From Virgibacillus ndiopensis (GTDB lineage Bacteria; Bacillota; Bacilli; Bacillales; Amphibacillaceae), in contig NZ_FZMZ01000006.1 of the NCBI RefSeq assembly GCF_900187325.1, forward strand, positions 1,240,001-1,304,000: a DNA stretch of 64,000 nucleotides, read 5' to 3'. A program made the translations under genes and the position numbers. Below, in pieces: positions 22,523 to 31,236 of this stretch. Numbering within the stretch: the first letter of the stretch is position 1; every line of letters starts with the position of its first letter. The notes under the pieces were generated by a model that worked only from the letters and a program-made list of their open reading frames with translations, was not told the origin of the DNA and did not search any database.

Positions 22523-23885
22523 CTTTGTTTTCACCTTCTTTATGAATCGGAAGTAAAATATTCATTTGTGTATGACTACCCGGTACACTGTTCACAGTTA
22601 TACTTCCATCATGGTTTTCCACTACACGTTTAACAAAAGATAGACCAAGCCCCGAAGAATTTTTCGTGCTAAATCCATCTTGCCAGATACTTTCCAGGTG
22701 TGATGTTTTGATCCCTGGACCATTATCCTGAATTCGGAACAAAATCCCCCTATCTATTCTTTTGACATGGACACGGATATATCCTGCTTTTCCAGCGAAT
22801 GAAGTGATTGCATTTTCTAGAATGTTGGAAATAGCACGGGAAAAACGAATTTTATTTATGTAAATAGGTGGCAAATTTTCTTCCATAACAATTTCTAAAT
22901 CAGCTTTTTGTTCGTCTAGACCTAAATGACTTGTTACATAGTTAAGTAAATCCTTGATCGAGATGTATTGTTTAATATTCTCATAGAGTATTTCTGAAAT
23001 CATATCGTTCATCTTGTCAAGGGAGTGGTCCATTCGTTTAAAATAGTTATGTAAAATGCTATTATTTTCCGGCTGTAATTTCATGTTAATTAACGAAAGT
23101 AAACCCTCCACAGTTACTAAGGGCGTTTTTAAATCGTGAACCAATGCATTTATTTCTTGATACACTTTTGATTCAACTAACGCAATACGAGTTTCTTTTA
23201 ATTCTTCCTCCTGGTGCTGATACTTTCTTACGGTAAAGAGTTGTTTGTTAACAAGATGAATAAGGAAGGTAAGAATGCTTGCGATTGTAAGAAACGAAGC
23301 AAAAAATATCGTCGCAAGTGTATTAAACAATCTGTTACTGGTAAAATAGTTATCGGCAATTTTTATACTAACTGCAATATCACTTGTTCCGAATCCAAAA
23401 TGAGATAAAGCAGGGATTAGCTGAGCCCATTGAATGGAAACCAAAATTAAAAAGATAATAATAGATGAAATCATATAATAAAGCTTTTGTTTTGGTATGA
23501 ACAATTGAAGGGAAATCACAATACCTATTGTTAGGATAAACCCAAGGGAAGAAAAATTTTCATTATAAAATTGATTAAATAGTAAAAAGGCAATCATCGA
23601 AAAGGCAATAAACAACAAAGAAAATGTAATGGATTCCAAATTTTTGGAAAGAGCATGGGCAACCATCATACTACCAAAAATAATAAGAAAGAAAATGATT
23701 GTATATTTTGCTATATAGGCAAATGAAATAATCATAAGTTGACCGCTATCTTGTAGGACAATGCTTTCCTTAATCCCCTCTAATATAAATATTGACCATT
23801 CATTTATAAATGTCGGAAAGAATTCGCCATATGCTAGTAAAAGAATTCCTACAAAGCCAATAAGTGAATAATTTTTTTCTTTCAT
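22497..23885 (-). CDS. Membrane sensor histidine kinase
   Basis: 462 residues: about six or seven transmembrane helices in the first 215 residues with very short loops, a coiled linker, an H-box LVHDLKTPLVTVEGLL (His near 250), N-box ILENAITSF and G-boxes DNGPGI and SGLGLSFVKR. Lacking a large extracellular domain, it may sense an intramembrane or envelope signal. It is the partner of the response regulator whose gene overlaps its 3' end. The signal is unknown. Confidence 0.88.
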   Translation of the reverse strand: MKEKNYSLIGFVGILLLAYGEFFPTFINEWSIFILEGIKESIVLQDSGQLMIISFAYIAKYTIIFFLIIFGSMMVAHALSKNLESITFSLLFIAFSMIAFLLFNQFYNENFSSLGFILTIGIVISLQLFIPKQKLYYMISSIIIFLILVSIQWAQLIPALSHFGFGTSDIAVSIKIADNYFTSNRLFNTLATIFFASFLTIASILTFLIHLVNKQLFTVRKYQHQEEELKETRIALVESKVYQEINALVHDLKTPLVTVEGLLSLINMKLQPENNSILHNYFKRMDHSLDKMNDMISEILYENIKQYISIKDLLNYVTSHLGLDEQKADLEIVMEENLPPIYINKIRFSRAISNILENAITSFAGKAGYIRVHVKRIDRGILFRIQDNGPGIKTSHLESIWQDGFSTKNSSGLGLSFVKRVVENHDGSITVNSVPGSHTQMNILLPIHKEGENKVEYNRFNS

Positions 23886-23918
23886 TCGTATCTCAACCTT
23901 CCTTACTATTAAAAGATC

Positions 23919-24509
23919 CTATCTAAACACAGAGTTAAAAGGTACTTGCATATCCGCTAACTGATTTACAAGTGTAGATGGTACGTGGTGTGCTTTTAGT
24001 GTATTTAATAGTTTGGTTACATGTTTCGTATTTTTTAGACCGATATAATAGTCAGCATAGGGAACAGCCTTTTTGAAAAGCTTCCATGTATTTTTATTAG
24101 CTCGACTTGAACCAGAAAGGTTGACAAGTACAACAGGCAACTTTTTCAATTCAGCTTCTTTTACCAATTTCCCTGTACGGACTATTTCATCGTTTAAAGA
24201 TCTTGGTGTATGTGACAAACCATTAGCACTATATCCAAGTACAATCACAACACTTTGATAATCATAAAGATCTGTAGCTAGTGCTCTTGGACGATAATCT
24301 GCATCAAGGTTCAAATTTTCAGCAATTGAGAGAAGGATCGTACCTTCTGGAGCTTGTCCTGCCGAAGTAATTAGGATTTTTTCCACACCAATTGGTGCTG
24401 GTAGATTTGGATATGTATTGACATGCTTATTTGTGGAAAAATCCATAGAGGTAAATAGAAAGGTTAATGATAGAAAAAAACATAGAATAACTGGAATATA
24501 TTTCTTCAA
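23919..24509 (-). CDS. DUF6305-like exported protein
   Basis: 196 residues with an N-terminal signal or anchor (residues 1-24, KKYIPVILCFFLSLTFLF). The mature part has an alternating alpha/beta look (ILITSAGQAPEGTILLS, VVIVLGYSANGL, PVVLVNLSG) like a nucleotide- or ligand-binding Rossmann-type fold, and I believe it matches DUF6305. Function unknown. It is first in an operon with the sensor kinase and regulator, so it may supply or modify the signal. Confidence 0.7.
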   Translation of the reverse strand: MKKYIPVILCFFLSLTFLFTSMDFSTNKHVNTYPNLPAPIGVEKILITSAGQAPEGTILLSIAENLNLDADYRPRALATDLYDYQSVVIVLGYSANGLSHTPRSLNDEIVRTGKLVKEAELKKLPVVLVNLSGSSRANKNTWKLFKKAVPYADYYIGLKNTKHVTKLLNTLKAHHVPSTLVNQLADMQVPFNSVFR

Positions 24510-24540
24510 TTAAGACACTCCACTTCTCGCCAAAAAATGT

Positions 24541-24570
24541 AAAAGGTAAAGCATGGCTTTACCTTTTTTA
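24541..24570 (-). terminator. Terminator of the peptide-transport operon
   Basis: Stem AAAGGTAAAGC/GCTTTACCTTT with a 3-base loop; on the minus strand it is followed by a T-rich run. It separates the ABC-transporter operon from the DUF6305/kinase/regulator genes, although read-through is possible. Confidence 0.75.
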
Positions 24571-24581
24571 GTATAAACTAT

Positions 24582-25493
24582 TTATTGTTTTAATCTAGGG
24601 TCTAAGGCATCGCGTAATCCGTCACCTAATAGGTTAAATCCTAATACGACAAAGAAAATTGCAAGGCCAGGAAAAGCTACAACCCATGGAGCATTTTGTA
24701 TCGCAGCCTGCCCATCACTTAACATAGCGCCCCATTCAGGTGTTGGTGGCTGTGCTCCAAGACCAAGAAAGCTTAACCCAGCGGCGTCTAATATGGCCGT
24801 ACCAATACTAAGAGTTGTTTGAACAATTATTGGAGCAACACAATTGGGAAGTACATGTTGCATTAAGACTCTTCCGTTTTTTGCGCCAATAGATTTAGCA
24901 GCTTCGATATACTCTGTTTCTTTAATAGATAATACTGCAGATCGAACAATTCTGGCAAACTGTGGTATTCCTACTATACCAACAGCAATCATAGCATTTG
25001 TTAAACCTGGTCCAAGTACAGCTACTAAAGCAATGGCGAGCAGAATACTTGGAAAAGCCATCATAATGTCGATTATCCGCATGATAATTTGGTCAATCCA
25101 ACGGCCGAAATAACCGGCAATGCCTCCCAATAGTACGCCAATTATCATGGCAATACCAACTGCAATAACCCCAATTTGAATGGAAATCCGTGATCCATAC
25201 ACAATTCTGCTGAAGATATCTCGTCCAAGTTCATCTGTGCCTAGAAAATGTTCAGATGATGGTGGCTGATAGCGGTTTATAATGTCTTGATCCGTAGGGC
25301 TGTTTGTAGCAATTATTGGCGCTAATATAGCTGTTAATATCAATATTAGAATAATACATAATCCAATAAAGGATGTTTTACTTTTTACAATTCGCATGGC
25401 TGAATCTAGCCATAATTTGCTAGATTTTGTTTGTTCAGGTTCACCAATATTTGCTGAATTTGGATCTGGTAATGGATTTGGTTGAAGTGACAA
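24582..25493 (-). CDS. Peptide ABC transporter permease (DppC/OppC/AppC type)
   Basis: 303-residue inner-membrane permease with an N-terminal cytoplasmic tail, one isolated helix (about 40-60) and a five-helix binding-protein-dependent transport domain. The EAA loop EAAKSIGAKNGRVLMQHVLP near 190 docks the ATPases. The TTG at 25493 is preferred (AAGGA 10 bp upstream); the GTG at 25502 is too close to the SD. Last gene of the D-F-A-B-C operon. Confidence 0.93.
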   Translation of the reverse strand: MSLQPNPLPDPNSANIGEPEQTKSSKLWLDSAMRIVKSKTSFIGLCIILILILTAILAPIIATNSPTDQDIINRYQPPSSEHFLGTDELGRDIFSRIVYGSRISIQIGVIAVGIAMIIGVLLGGIAGYFGRWIDQIIMRIIDIMMAFPSILLAIALVAVLGPGLTNAMIAVGIVGIPQFARIVRSAVLSIKETEYIEAAKSIGAKNGRVLMQHVLPNCVAPIIVQTTLSIGTAILDAAGLSFLGLGAQPPTPEWGAMLSDGQAAIQNAPWVVAFPGLAIFFVVLGFNLLGDGLRDALDPRLKQ

Positions 25494-25546
25494 ATGGTGC
25501 ACATCCTTTCCTATTAGTCATTATTTTCACCAAGTAAGTATAGTTT

Positions 25547-26551
25547 CTACTCATACCTTATCCTAGGATCGAAATATTTGTAGAGTACATCTGTTAATAG
25601 GTTAACTAGAACAAAAATGGTTGCTACGATCAAGATTGTGCTTTGGACAATTGGATAATCTCGTCCGAGCACAGCAAGATATACGTATCGTCCTATACCA
25701 GGCCAAGAAAAGATAGTTTCCGTTAAAACGGCACCACCGAGTAACAGTCCAAATTGCAAACCTATTACTGTTAAGACGGGTAAAGCAGCATTTTTTAATG
25801 CATGTTGAAATATAACGAAATGTTTTTTTAACCCTTTGGCATCTGCAGTACGTATATAATCCTGACGCATAACTTCAAGCATACTAGAACGTGTCATTCG
25901 GGCAATAATAGCCATTGGTATTGTACCAAGAGCAAGTCCTGGCATTAATAAATGTAAAAATGCATCTTTAAAAGCAAGCCAATTTCCCGTTAATATACTA
26001 TCTAGTAGATAAAAGTTGGTTATCGTATTTAATTCAACACCAGAGGTTAACCTACCAGACGGAGGTAATATATTTAATGTTACAGAAAAAAGCCAGATCA
26101 TCATTAACCCCAGCCAAAATATTGGTAATGACACACCAAATAAGGCCCCGGTCATACTTATGTTGTCAAACCACGAATATTGTTTTACAGCGGCTATTAC
26201 GCCTGCTAATACTCCTATTATCACAGCTAAAAGCATTGCAAAAATCGTTAGTTCAACGGTTGCTGGAAGCTTATGTAATAATTGAATTGCGATATCTTCT
26301 TTTGATTGTATGGATTCACCTAAATCACCTTGTAGTATATCTCCTAGAAAGCGTCCATACTGTACGATATAAGAATCATTTAGACCTAGTTCTTCCCGTA
26401 AAGACTCTAGTTGGGCTTCAGTAGCCTTCTCACCGAGCATACTTCTTGCTGGGTCCCCAGGAATTAGATGAATTAGGGAAAAAGTAAGGATGGAAACACC
26501 AATGAGAACGGGGATAAGCATAATTAGTCTTCGGATAATGTATTTAAGCAT
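25547..26551 (-). CDS. Peptide ABC transporter permease (DppB/OppB/AppB type)
   Basis: 334-residue permease, six transmembrane helices, N-terminal MLKYIIRRLIMLIPVLIGVS and the OppB motif LIPGDPA. EAA-loop sequence RTADAKGLKKHFVIFQHALK near 220. The ATG at 26551 follows GGAGG by 10 bp; a longer upstream reading would add 17 residues unlike the family. It pairs with the permease encoded next. Confidence 0.94.
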   Translation of the reverse strand: MLKYIIRRLIMLIPVLIGVSILTFSLIHLIPGDPARSMLGEKATEAQLESLREELGLNDSYIVQYGRFLGDILQGDLGESIQSKEDIAIQLLHKLPATVELTIFAMLLAVIIGVLAGVIAAVKQYSWFDNISMTGALFGVSLPIFWLGLMMIWLFSVTLNILPPSGRLTSGVELNTITNFYLLDSILTGNWLAFKDAFLHLLMPGLALGTIPMAIIARMTRSSMLEVMRQDYIRTADAKGLKKHFVIFQHALKNAALPVLTVIGLQFGLLLGGAVLTETIFSWPGIGRYVYLAVLGRDYPIVQSTILIVATIFVLVNLLTDVLYKYFDPRIRYE

Positions 26552-26645
26552 CGTTTGATTCCTCCAATTATCTGGAGTATAGAGGGTGCCTCTTTTGTTC
26601 AAGAGACACGCTCATTATTCTCCATTTAGGGAATTATTTTTAAAT

Positions 26646-28286
26646 TTACTGTTTAATATCTAACAAGTTAAATGGCTCACTACCAGTTGGATGTGGAACA
26701 TAATCTACCACTTTTTTACTTGCAGCAATTGGTGGTGTTGTATGTGCAATTGGGAACCATGGTGCATCCTCATGAATTAACTCTTGTGCTTTCAAATAAA
26801 GTTCTGTGCGCTTTTCCTGGTCCATTTCTGTTTGTGCTTCTTTCAACAGATCGTGTACCTCATCACTCTTATAGAAAGCAATGTTCCCGGCAGATCCCAT
26901 TTTTGCATTGTCTTTATCCAATAAAACGTATAGGAAATTATCTGGGTCACCGTTATCACCAGTCCAACCAAGGAATGCCATGTCATGTTCACCATTTTCG
27001 GTTACGCTTAAATGAGTATCCCAGTCATTTTCTATTATTTCTACATTAATATTTACTTCTTTCAACATTTCCTGAATTGCCTGAGCAGTTACTTTTGGCT
27101 GTGGCATGTATGGTCTAGGATTAGCAAAAGTGTATAGTGTTATATCAAATCCATCTGCATAACCAGCTTCTGCTAACAATGCTTTTGCCTTTTCCACATC
27201 ATAGCCATAGTCTTCGATTTCATCGTTATACCCCCAAAGTGATGGTGGGATAGGATTCTTAGCTGCTTTTCCAATACCTTCATATAGTGTTATGAGCTTC
27301 TCTTTATCAATTGCTAGGTTAATAGCTTGACGAACTAATTTTTCTGACATAGGACCTTCTTTGCCGGTGTTCATTGCCATATAACTTACATTCATAGACG
27401 GCCGACGAATAATTTGCAGGTTTTCATCACTTTCTGCTGTTTGAATATCTTGAGGATTAAGTCCTGTCATCATATCGATAGACCCTGATTGTAACTCCAT
27501 AAAGCGGGCACCATTATCTGGGATAGTACGGAAAATCACTTTATCTACGTTAGCAACTTCCCCAAAATAATTTTCATTTTTCGTTACCGTAATGCTGTCA
27601 TCCGGAACCCATTCTTCAAATACGAAAGGTCCAGTACCAACAGGATTTTTAAAATAATCTTCTCCATGTTCTTTAATAGCATCAGGACTTGCAATACCGA
27701 ATGGTGGCATCGCTAACGTTTGAAGAAATGGCGCATTTGGTTCAGATAACGTGAATTTAACCTCGTAATCTCCAGTTGCTTCAACCTTTTCAATAATTCC
27801 GCCAAGATCGTCCTCAGAAGCACCAAACATATACCCATAGTAAATATATTCTGCTGACGTTGCCCACCGTTCAAAATTATAGACAACATCCTCTGCGGTA
27901 AAATCTGTTCCATCATGGAATTTCACATCATCTCGCAGTTTAAATGTCCATGTTAAACCATCTTCACTCGGTGTCCATTCCGTTGCAAGGGCTGGCTTAA
28001 CCTCTGTGTTTTCCTCTTTATAGCGAACCAGGGTATCATAGATTTGATTGGTAACATAAATCGATTCCCCGTCTGTAACTTTTGATGGATCCAATTGAAT
28101 CGAATCGGCACCACGTCCGAATATAAGCGTTTTTTCCCCAGAAGCTTCTTCTGTTGCTTGGTCGTCATCGTTAGCATTTGCATCTGAATCACTATCTGTT
28201 GAATTTGCATCATCGCTACATGCACTTACAAATAATACAATTGCAAAAAGTAAACTGAATAATGCTAGTAAATTACGTTTTTTCAA
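26646..28286 (-). CDS. Dipeptide/oligopeptide-binding lipoprotein (DppA-like)
   Basis: 546-residue extracellular solute-binding lipoprotein (SBP family 5). Signal peptide 1-22 ends in the lipobox VSAC, to be modified by Lgt. A low-complexity Asp/Asn linker (24-48) follows. The C-terminal half carries GWTGDNGDPDNF, a stretch also found in E. coli DppA, so di- or short peptides are the likely ligand. TTG start with GAGGGGG upstream. Third gene of the operon. Confidence 0.93.
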   Translation of the reverse strand: MKKRNLLALFSLLFAIVLFVSACSDDANSTDSDSDANANDDDQATEEASGEKTLIFGRGADSIQLDPSKVTDGESIYVTNQIYDTLVRYKEENTEVKPALATEWTPSEDGLTWTFKLRDDVKFHDGTDFTAEDVVYNFERWATSAEYIYYGYMFGASEDDLGGIIEKVEATGDYEVKFTLSEPNAPFLQTLAMPPFGIASPDAIKEHGEDYFKNPVGTGPFVFEEWVPDDSITVTKNENYFGEVANVDKVIFRTIPDNGARFMELQSGSIDMMTGLNPQDIQTAESDENLQIIRRPSMNVSYMAMNTGKEGPMSEKLVRQAINLAIDKEKLITLYEGIGKAAKNPIPPSLWGYNDEIEDYGYDVEKAKALLAEAGYADGFDITLYTFANPRPYMPQPKVTAQAIQEMLKEVNINVEIIENDWDTHLSVTENGEHDMAFLGWTGDNGDPDNFLYVLLDKDNAKMGSAGNIAFYKSDEVHDLLKEAQTEMDQEKRTELYLKAQELIHEDAPWFPIAHTTPPIAASKKVVDYVPHPTGSEPFNLLDIKQ

Positions 28287-28339
28287 GATATTTCCCCCTC
28301 GTAAAAATTAAATTAGTAAAAATGCTAATGTGGTTTGGG

Positions 28340-29320
28340 TTAATCAACCACCTCCTCAGCAAAATGACACGCTGCTTGTTGTCCATTGGTTGATACCTTC
28401 TTGAGTAAGGGTTCCTGGGTGCGACATATTTCCTCTGCAAATGGACATCTTGTGTGAAACTTACATCCTTGTGGCGGCATAGCAGGTGATGGAAGGTCTC
28501 CTTTTAAAATAATTCGCTGTTTTTCTCGGTGTGGATTTGCTTCTGGTACCGCCGATAATAATGCTTGTGTATAGGGGTGTTTGGGGTTTTGATAGAGCTC
28601 ATCCGCTTCACCAGTTTCCACAAGCTCCCCTAAATACATGACCGCAACCCGATCGCTAATATGGTGAACGACACTCAAGTCGTGTGCGATAAAAATGTAT
28701 GTAAGATTAAATTCGTCTTGTAAATCTTCCATTAGATTAATAACCTGCGCTTGAATTGAAACGTCAAGTGCTGAAACAGGTTCATCACAGATGACAAGCT
28801 CGGGATCTAGTGCTATTGATCTAGCAATTCCAATTCGTTGTCGTTGGCCACCACTAAATTCATGCGGATAACGATGCTTGTGGTAAGAGCTTAAACCAAC
28901 TACATCAAGTAATCTTTCGAGCTTTTTGATGCGTTCATCTTTCGGTACATTGAATATTTTCATAGGTTCTGTGATGATTTGTTCAATCGTTTTTCTTGGA
29001 TTCAATGATGCATATGGATCTTGAAATATAATTTGCATGTCTTTTCTAAGCTTACGTAACTTTTCTCCACGGTAATTTGTAATATTTTCACCTTTGAATA
29101 TGACCTCACCATCTGTTGGTTCCAGCAATTTCAAAATAGATCGACCAGCAGTAGATTTACCACAACCGCTTTCTCCAACGAGTCCTAATGTTTCACCAGT
29201 TTGTACAGATAATGAAATGCCATCGACCGCTTTTAAAACTGGTTTCTCTTTGGAAAATAGTGATTGTCCTTTTAATGGGAAATGTTTTTTTAAGTCCTTT
29301 ACCTCTAATAATGTACTCAT
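28340..29320 (-). CDS. Peptide ABC transporter ATP-binding protein (OppF/DppF/AppF type)
   Basis: 326-residue ATPase: Walker A GESGCGKST (about 49-57), signature FSGGQRQRIGIARS, Walker B LVICDEP, and the C-terminal oligopeptide-transporter extension with cysteines (CKFHTRCPFAEEIC) that often bind an iron-sulfur cluster. Start overlaps the stop of the upstream ATPase by four bases (ATGA). Confidence 0.95.
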   Translation of the reverse strand: MSTLLEVKDLKKHFPLKGQSLFSKEKPVLKAVDGISLSVQTGETLGLVGESGCGKSTAGRSILKLLEPTDGEVIFKGENITNYRGEKLRKLRKDMQIIFQDPYASLNPRKTIEQIITEPMKIFNVPKDERIKKLERLLDVVGLSSYHKHRYPHEFSGGQRQRIGIARSIALDPELVICDEPVSALDVSIQAQVINLMEDLQDEFNLTYIFIAHDLSVVHHISDRVAVMYLGELVETGEADELYQNPKHPYTQALLSAVPEANPHREKQRIILKGDLPSPAMPPQGCKFHTRCPFAEEICRTQEPLLKKVSTNGQQAACHFAEEVVD

Positions 29321-30321
29321 GGGGTTACCGCCTTTTTAGATTCAGATTCCTCGTATAATAAGCAACGAACTAAATGATTGTCATCTACCTCTCTTAGGTT
29401 AGGGTCAATTGTTAAACAACTTTCCATTACATGCTTACATCTTGGTGCAAAACTGCATCCTTTTGGGAGAGCTCGTAAATCAGGCGGGACACCATCAATC
29501 GCTTCAAGTTTTTGCTTTTCTGCTGTTATTTTAGGTATTGAATTCATTAATCCAAGTGTGTACGGATGTTTTCCCTCATCAAAAAGATTAGTTGTATCAG
29601 TAAATTCCACTGGTTTCCCAGCATACATTACCATTACACGGTCACAAACTTCAGCAACAACACCAAGGTCGTGGGTGATCATAATGATTGCCATATCAAG
29701 TTCCTTTTGCATCTTCTTGAAAAGCTCCAAAATTTGCGCTTGAATTGTCACATCAAGTGCTGTTGTAGGTTCATCAGCAATGAGAAGGGAAGGGTTACAA
29801 GAGAGCGCTATTGCAATCATCACCCGTTGTCGCATTCCACCGCTGAATTCATGAGGGTAATTTTTTAGTCGCTTTTGTGGATCGGGAATACCGACTAATT
29901 CCAATAATTCGATAGCACGTTTTCTAGCTTGTTTTTTAGTGAATTTTTCATGTGCAAGAATTGTTTCAATCATTTGTTTTTCGACAGTGAAAACTGGATT
30001 TAAGGATGTCATCGGATCCTGGAAGACCATGGAGATTTCATTTCCACGGATTTTTCTCATTTGTTTATCAGTTTTGTCTACAAGGTTTTCCCCTTTAAAA
30101 AGTACTTCACCGTTAACAATTTTTCCTGGAGGTGAAGGAACTAATCCGAGAATTGACATAGCGGTAATACTTTTACCTGACCCTGATTCTCCAACAATCC
30201 CTAGAGTTTCACCGGGTTTAATATCAAAATCCACACCATCAACTGCTTTGACAATACCCGATTTTGTGAAAAAGTGTGTATGTAGATTACTTACTTTGAG
30301 TAGTGGTGATTCACTTTCCAT
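29317..30321 (-). CDS. Peptide ABC transporter ATP-binding protein (OppD/DppD/AppD type)
   Basis: 334-residue ATPase with Walker [10 protein letters not shown], signature [14 protein letters not shown], Walker B LLIADEP and C-terminal [14 protein letters not shown]. First gene of the D-F-A-B-C operon, the order of the B. subtilis appDFABC operon, although the binding protein looks DppA-like. The ATG at 30321 follows AAAGGAGG by 6 bp; the ATG two codons earlier directly touches the SD. Confidence 0.95.
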   Translation of the reverse strand: MESESPLLKVSNLHTHFFTKSGIVKAVDGVDFDIKPGETLGIVGESGSGKSITAMSILGLVPSPPGKIVNGEVLFKGENLVDKTDKQMRKIRGNEISMVFQDPMTSLNPVFTVEKQMIETILAHEKFTKKQARKRAIELLELVGIPDPQKRLKNYPHEFSGGMRQRVMIAIALSCNPSLLIADEPTTALDVTIQAQILELFKKMQKELDMAIIMITHDLGVVAEVCDRVMVMYAGKPVEFTDTTNLFDEGKHPYTLGLMNSIPKITAEKQKLEAIDGVPPDLRALPKGCSFAPRCKHVMESCLTIDPNLREVDDNHLVRCLLYEESESKKAVTP

Positions 30322-30478
30322 ATACATCCTCCTTTGTTGTGGGATAGTTTTGATTAATTAGATAGTTTTGAATTAACATATATTATACATAGGTTTATGT
30401 CATACGATGAGTTTTTCTCTTTTTTCTCAAAAATAAAGAAAGAAGAACATAAAATTATAGTAGATTGTTTAAAAAGTC

Positions 30479-30507
30479 TTGTATCTAAGTGATAGTGGCG
30501 TTATAAT
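30479..30507 (+). promoter_or_regulatory. Promoter of tRNA-Arg
   Basis: TTGTAT (30479-30484), 17-bp spacer, TATAAT (30502-30507), about 33 bp before the tRNA 5' end. Confidence 0.8.
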
Positions 30508-30539
30508 ATCGTATGTGTCTATTTTAATAATTAGTATCT

Positions 30540-30615
30540 GCGCCCGTAGCTCAGTTGGATAGAGCGTTGGTTTCCGGTACCAAGTCTGTCGGGGGTTCGA
30601 ATCCCTCCGGGCGCG
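30540..30615 (+). tRNA. tRNA-Arg (anticodon CCG)
   Basis: 76 nt cloverleaf: acceptor GCGCCCG/CGGGCGC, D arm GCTC/GAGC, anticodon stem TTGGT/ACCAA with loop TTCCGGT (anticodon CCG, reads CGG), T stem GGGGG/CCCTC with loop TTCGAAT, discriminator G. No CCA is encoded. Own promoter and terminator make it monocistronic. Confidence 0.95.
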
Positions 30616-30626
30616 CTAACGAAATA

Positions 30627-30664
30627 AAAGACAAGGAGATAATTTTGCTCCTTGTCTTTTTTTG
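30627..30664 (+). terminator. tRNA-Arg terminator
   Basis: Stem AAAGACAAGGAG/CTCCTTGTCTTT with a T run, 12 bp after the tRNA. Confidence 0.9.
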
Positions 30665-30783
30665 CATTTTATATAAGTGATACTTCAATCTAGTTAGAAT
30701 GTTACTGCTAACTAATGCAGAAAGGATACGCACGCAATTCTCCCTTCCTTTTGGGTATTTTGGTTTATTTTTTATAAAGTTAA

Positions 30784-30812
30784 TTGAATTGTTAATAATT
30801 TCAATATATTAT
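30784..30812 (+). promoter_or_regulatory. Promoter of the DUF485-symporter operon
   Basis: TTGAAT (30784-30789), 17-bp spacer, TATTAT (30807-30812), 71 bp before the ATG. The rest of the tRNA-DUF485 gap holds only AT-rich sequence. Confidence 0.55.
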
Positions 30813-30882
30813 ATACACTGAAAGTTTGTTTGTGAATATTAATAATCTTTCGATGATTAACAGAATGGGGAGGAATATATTT

Positions 30883-31233
30883 ATGGGAAGTGTAAACGAG
30901 TTTGACAGTTCAACAGCGTTTAATGAAGAACCAGATTTTGAAAATGTGGCGAACAGTCCACAGTTCAAGCAATTGATACACGAAAGAAAGAGGTTTATCA
31001 TTCCATTAACGATTTTTTTCTTAGTGTTTTATTTTTCATTACCAATTCTTACATCCTATACGACTATTTTAAACACTCCAGCCATTGGTGATATTTCGTG
31101 GGCTTGGCTATTCGCTTTTACTCAATTCATTATGACTTGGGTGCTATGTACGTTGTATGTAAAGAAGTCTGCTTCGTTTGATAAGAAGGCAAATTATGTA
31201 ATTGAAACGCAATTAAAGAAGGGAGTTAAATAA
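30883..31233 (+). CDS. ywcB: DUF485 membrane protein (YwcB/YjcH-like)
   Basis: 116 residues with two transmembrane helices (about 43-65 and 78-100). DUF485 proteins are encoded directly before acetate/monocarboxylate symporters (yjcH-actP in E. coli, ywcB-ywcA in B. subtilis), and probably assist the symporter. ATG 30883 has GGAGG 9 bp upstream. The symporter starts 3 bp after the stop. Confidence 0.9.
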   Translation: MGSVNEFDSSTAFNEEPDFENVANSPQFKQLIHERKRFIIPLTIFFLVFYFSLPILTSYTTILNTPAIGDISWAWLFAFTQFIMTWVLCTLYVKKSASFDKKANYVIETQLKKGVK

Positions 31234-31236
31234 TAA

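Noticed and set aside
30551-30733. Minus-strand frame containing ARPEGFEPPT
   Set aside because: This peptide is a well-known false product from the antisense of a tRNA gene; it overlaps tRNA-Arg and has no ribosome-binding site.
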